Part shown: piece after piece, positions 61,493-64,000 of the stretch
Position numbering within the stretch: position 1 is the stretch's first letter
Layout: every line of letters starts with the position of its first letter
Source of the DNA: Amycolatopsis balhimycina FH 1894
Lineage (GTDB): Bacteria > Actinomycetota > Actinomycetes > Mycobacteriales > Pseudonocardiaceae
Assembly: GCF_000384295.1 (NCBI RefSeq)
Contig: NZ_KB913037.1
Span: forward strand, 474,762-538,761
Length of the DNA: 64,000 nt
Reading direction: 5' to 3'
Notes under the pieces: generated by a model
The model's database searches: none
Told to the model about the DNA's origin: nothing
Seen by the model: only the letters and a program-made list of their open reading frames with translations
Translations under genes and position numbers: made by a program

Positions 61493-62433
61493 CGCTCACC
61501 CGCCGCACCGCCCTGCTCGGCGGCCTCGGCCTGGCCTTGGCCGGCTGCTCGACGTCCGGCTATCCCGGTCCGGAACGGGCGGTGACCATCGCCGCCGGCG
61601 AGCCCGGCGGCTTCTACCTGGCCTTCGCCGAGCTGCTGGCCGCCGAGCTGAGCCGCGCGGAACCGCTGCTGCACGCCACCGCCGTGCCGACCGAGGCGAG
61701 CGTCGCCAACGTCGGTCTCGTGCAGCGCGGGCAAGCCGATCTCGGGCTCGTCCTCGCCGACGTCGCCCAGACCGCGCTGCGCGGCGGCGCGCCGTTCCCC
61801 GGGGCGGTGCCGCTGCTCGCGCTCGGCCGCGTCTACGAGAACTACCTGCAGCTCGTGGTCCGGGCCGACGGGCCGGTGCGCCGGCTCGCCGACCTGGCGG
61901 GCCGCCCGGTGTCCCTGGGCGCGGGCGGCTCCGGGGCCGCCCAGCTCGGGGAGCGCCTGTTCGCCCAGGCCGGGGTGCCGGTGGACGCCCGGCACCTGCT
62001 GTTCGACGACGCCGTCCGCGCGCTGGCCGGACGGCGGGTCGACGCCATGCTGTGGTCGGGCGGGGTGCCGACCCCGAAGCTCGCCGACCTCACCCGCACC
62101 ACGCCGATCGCACTGTTGCCCCTCGATGCGGTGGTGCCCGCGCTGCGCGCCACGTACGGACCGGTGTACGACCAGGTCCAGGTGCCCGGCGGCGCCTACC
62201 GCGGGGTCGGCGCGCTGGGCACGATCGGCGTCGCGAACCTGCTCGTCTGCTCGCCTTCCCTGCCCGGCGACGTCGCCGCGGCTGTGGTCCGGCTGCTCGT
62301 CGAACGCGCCACCGCCCTGGTGCCCGCCGAAGCCGTCGGGACGCAGTTCCTCGACGTGCGGACGCTGATCGGGACGCAGCCGGTGCCGCTGCAGCCGGGC
62401 GCGGCGGCCGCGTACCGGGCACTGCACGGTTGA
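61489..62433 (+). CDS. TAXI-type TRAP solute-binding lipoprotein
   Basis: A 314-residue periplasmic-type binding protein. Signal TRRTALLGGLGLALAGC carries an RR pair and a lipobox with Cys20, so export may use Tat. The body VTIAAGEPGGFYLAFAELLAAELSRA, GQADLGLVLADVAQTAL and GRPVSLGAGGSGAAQLGERLF is the TAXI (TRAP-associated extracytoplasmic) form that binds glutamate-like acids. No TRAP membrane subunits (DctM/Q) are near; it ends with the kinase gene in a 4-bp overlap, so it probably feeds the sensor. Confidence 0.9.
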   Translation: MTLTRRTALLGGLGLALAGCSTSGYPGPERAVTIAAGEPGGFYLAFAELLAAELSRAEPLLHATAVPTEASVANVGLVQRGQADLGLVLADVAQTALRGGAPFPGAVPLLALGRVYENYLQLVVRADGPVRRLADLAGRPVSLGAGGSGAAQLGERLFAQAGVPVDARHLLFDDAVRALAGRRVDAMLWSGGVPTPKLADLTRTTPIALLPLDAVVPALRATYGPVYDQVQVPGGAYRGVGALGTIGVANLLVCSPSLPGDVAAAVVRLLVERATALVPAEAVGTQFLDVRTLIGTQPVPLQPGAAAAYRALHG

Positions 62434-62447
62434 ACTAGATTGGGCGC

Positions 62448-62870
62448 GTGACCGAACCCCGCCGCCCCATCGTCGAGATGCCGCTGCGCGTGCGCTACCA
62501 GGAGTGCGACGGCCAGGGCATCGTCTTCAACGCCCACTACCTGGCCTATGTGGACATGTGTTCCTTCGAGGCGGAGAAGGCGCTGTTCGGCTCGCACGAG
62601 CAGTTCCTGGTGCACGGTACCGACGTCGTCGTGGCAGAGGCGAACCTGAAGTTCCGGGCCCCCGCCCGCTACGACGAGGAACTGGTCGTCTCGCAGTACC
62701 TGAACCACCTCGGCACGACGTCGCTGATTTTCGACTTCGAGATCCATCGCGGCGAGACGCTCCTCCAGGCGGCGACCCTCCGGTACGTCTTCGTCGACCC
62801 CGCCACGTTGCGGCCCACGGCTCCGCCGGACGCGGTCCGCAAGGTCTACGCGACCCTGCTCGAAGGCTGA
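62448..62870 (+). CDS. YbgC-type acyl-CoA thioesterase
   Basis: A 140-residue hotdog thioesterase: VRYQECDGQGIVFNAHYLAYVDM holds the conserved Asp/Gly/His-Tyr region of 4-hydroxybenzoyl-CoA thioesterases. GTG 62448 opens the protein 14 bp after the TAXI stop. It precedes trmL by 3 bp, so they are probably in one message, though unrelated in function. Substrate unknown. Confidence 0.88.
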   Translation: MTEPRRPIVEMPLRVRYQECDGQGIVFNAHYLAYVDMCSFEAEKALFGSHEQFLVHGTDVVVAEANLKFRAPARYDEELVVSQYLNHLGTTSLIFDFEIHRGETLLQAATLRYVFVDPATLRPTAPPDAVRKVYATLLEG

Positions 62871-62873
62871 GCC

Positions 62874-63341
62874 GTGTTCCGCATTCTCTTCTACCACCCG
62901 GAAATCCCGCCGAACACGGGCAACGCGATCCGGCTCGCGGCCAACACCGGGTGCGAGCTGCACCTGGTCGAGCCGCTCGGGTTCACGCTGGAGGACAAGC
63001 AGCTGCGCCGCGCCGGGCTCGACTACCACGACCTCGCGCGGGTGCGCGTCCACGCTTCACTGGCCACGGCCTGGGAAGTGCTGCTGCCGGCGAAGGTGTA
63101 CGCGTTCAGCGCCACGGCGACCCGGCTGTACACGGACGTCGCCTACACACCAGGGGACGTGCTGATGTTCGGGCCGGAGTCGGTGGGACTGCCCGCCGCG
63201 GTCCAGGAAGCGCCCGAGGTGACCGACCGCGTGCGGCTGCCGATGCTGCCGACGAGCCGCTCGCTCAACCTCGCCAACACCGCCGCGATCACGGTCTACG
63301 AAGCCTGGCGCCAGAACGGCTTCGCGGTTTCGCAGGCCTGA
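62874..63341 (+). CDS. trmL: tRNA (cytidine/uridine-34-2'-O)-methyltransferase TrmL
   Basis: A 155-residue SPOUT enzyme with the trefoil-knot motifs FYHPEIPPNTGNAIRLAANTG, LMFGPESVGLP and LPMLPTSRSLNLANTAAITVYEAWR. It methylates the wobble ribose of some leucine tRNAs. GTG 62874 is the family start. Ends 20 bp before the hairpin at 63361. Confidence 0.93.
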   Translation: MFRILFYHPEIPPNTGNAIRLAANTGCELHLVEPLGFTLEDKQLRRAGLDYHDLARVRVHASLATAWEVLLPAKVYAFSATATRLYTDVAYTPGDVLMFGPESVGLPAAVQEAPEVTDRVRLPMLPTSRSLNLANTAAITVYEAWRQNGFAVSQA

Positions 63342-63360
63342 CCCGCCCCCGCCCCGGCGC

Positions 63361-63407
63361 CCTGAATGACTCATTCAGGGCTTGCGAGGTCCTGAATGAG
63401 TCATTCA
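63361..63407. terminator. 17-bp hairpin whose arms are each perfect palindromes
   Basis: Arms 63363-63379 and 63391-63407 pair perfectly around an 11-nt loop. CCTGAATGACTCATTCAGG (63361-63379) is itself a 19-bp palindrome about a central C, and TGAATGAGTCATTCA (63393-63407) is one about a G. It can therefore fold as one stem or two small ones. It follows trmL and likely terminates it. Confidence 0.85.
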
Positions 63408-63451
63408 AGACACCGGGCGGGCGGCGTGACCGGCTCCGGTAGGTTCGCCGG

Positions 63452-63982
63452 ATGCGACAGCAATTCTCGAGTGCGGAGGGGTTCCTGGGGGCGCTCATCG
63501 GCGCCGCGTTCGGCACCGTGTTCGTCGTCGTCAACTCGGGCGACCCGCTTCCCGCGGCGGCCGGCTGGGTGCTTCGCGCTCTCGCCGTCGTGGCGCTCGC
63601 GGCCGTGGTCGTCCTCGGTGTCCGCGCCGGCGGGCGGCCGACACTCGAAGGCCGGCCGATGTTCGGGCCGAGCTACCGGGTCATCGTCGTCGGCGAAGTC
63701 GTGCTGCTCGTCGCCGGGTTCTTCGTGCTCAGCCTGCTGGACGCGCCGGTGCAGGCCAACGTCGCCTGGATCGCGACGGTCGTCGGGCTCCACTTCGTCG
63801 CGCTGGCGTCCGCGTGGAAGGCCCGCGCGATCCTGGTGGTCGGCGGGGTCCTGACCGTGCTCGGCGTCGTCGGCCTCGCCCTGCTGGGCACGCCCGCGCT
63901 GCCGTGGGTGCCGTTCGTCAGCGGCGTCCTCTCCGGGGTGACCCTGCTCGGCGGAAGCCTGTACGGCGTCCGCCGAGCCTGA
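63452..63982 (+). CDS. small multi-pass membrane protein of unknown function
   Basis: A 176-residue hydrophobic protein with about five or six transmembrane segments (for example AAAGWVLRALAVVALAAVVVLGV, VIVVGEVVLLVAGFFVLSLL, AILVVGGVLTVLGVVGLALLG). It has short loops, few charged residues and no transport or catalytic motif that I recognise. ATG 63452. It stands alone between the hairpin after trmL and the end of the window. Confidence 0.8.
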   Translation: MRQQFSSAEGFLGALIGAAFGTVFVVVNSGDPLPAAAGWVLRALAVVALAAVVVLGVRAGGRPTLEGRPMFGPSYRVIVVGEVVLLVAGFFVLSLLDAPVQANVAWIATVVGLHFVALASAWKARAILVVGGVLTVLGVVGLALLGTPALPWVPFVSGVLSGVTLLGGSLYGVRRA

Positions 63983-64000
63983 GTCACGGAAGTCTCTGCC

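Overview
The window is high-GC actinobacterial DNA with many GTG starts and 4-bp start/stop overlaps. It carries a complete Pup-proteasome locus, mycothiol synthesis (mshC), a mabA-inhA type fatty-acid pair, an F420-type oxidoreductase and a single-residue-change C-terminal Glu Pup. Gene content and order resemble the mycobacterial Rv2093c-Rv2130c region, but with many accessory insertions. I infer a Pseudonocardiaceae organism, most likely Amycolatopsis-like; the genus is an inference.

Layout. 1-3555 (leftward): tatC (cut by the window edge), tatA, a small membrane protein, pafC and pafB. 3566-6873: accessory insertion (HxlR regulator, quinone oxidoreductase, SDR, exported Ycf48-like propeller) separating pafBC from pafA (6984-8342). 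8486-11348: PAP2-diacylglycerol kinase fusion and a membrane-anchored esterase. 11478-15082 (leftward): dop, pup, prcB, prcA. 15124-20785: accessory block (frameshifted Nudix gene, lipoprotein, aldo-keto reductase, HTH protein, ArsR regulator, LLM oxidoreductase, DUF3626-like protein, EamA exporter) lying between dop and mpa (20811-22613). 22979-30029: two Pro-rich membrane proteins, pentapeptide protein, trmI, a frameshifted site-2 protease, RecB-like nuclease, thioesterase, ParA. 30087-37618 (leftward): metH, HAD phosphatase, adaA-alkA, ogt, hisE, hisG. 37657-49636: PAC2 protein, phosphotriesterase, CGNR-like regulator, metallophosphoesterase, MFS/regulator pair, MarR with an ABC-F remnant, mshC, MerR/TipAS regulator, and a VWA/MoxR ATPase pair. 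49737-55794: unknown protein, methyltransferase, hemH, a TetR-MFS efflux cassette, inhA, fabG. 55795-57959: GntR / small CxxC protein / tiny acidic ORF / XRE module that looks like a mobile-element control region. 58111-63982: MHS transporter, two-component system with a TAXI lipoprotein, thioesterase, trmL, membrane protein.

How it works together. PafA ligates Pup to lysines, Mpa unfolds pupylated substrates into the PrcAB chamber, Dop removes Pup, and PafBC is the DNA-damage activator. Pup here ends in GGE, so Dop's deamidase step should be unnecessary. DNA repair genes (adaA-alkA, ogt), mycothiol and methionine synthesis complete a stress and housekeeping neighbourhood.

The most unusual non-coding signals are (1) a set of long intergenic hairpins, several with arms that are themselves palindromic; (2) an exact 16-bp palindrome, GTATAGGTCGTTATAC, at two promoters in the dop-mpa accessory block with a one-mismatch copy 24 kb away; and (3) several clear regulator operators next to their own genes. 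Two genes (Nudix, M50 protease) carry single-base frameshifts in short homopolymer contexts and may be pseudogenes or assembly errors. No tRNA, rRNA, CRISPR array or intact insertion sequence was seen.
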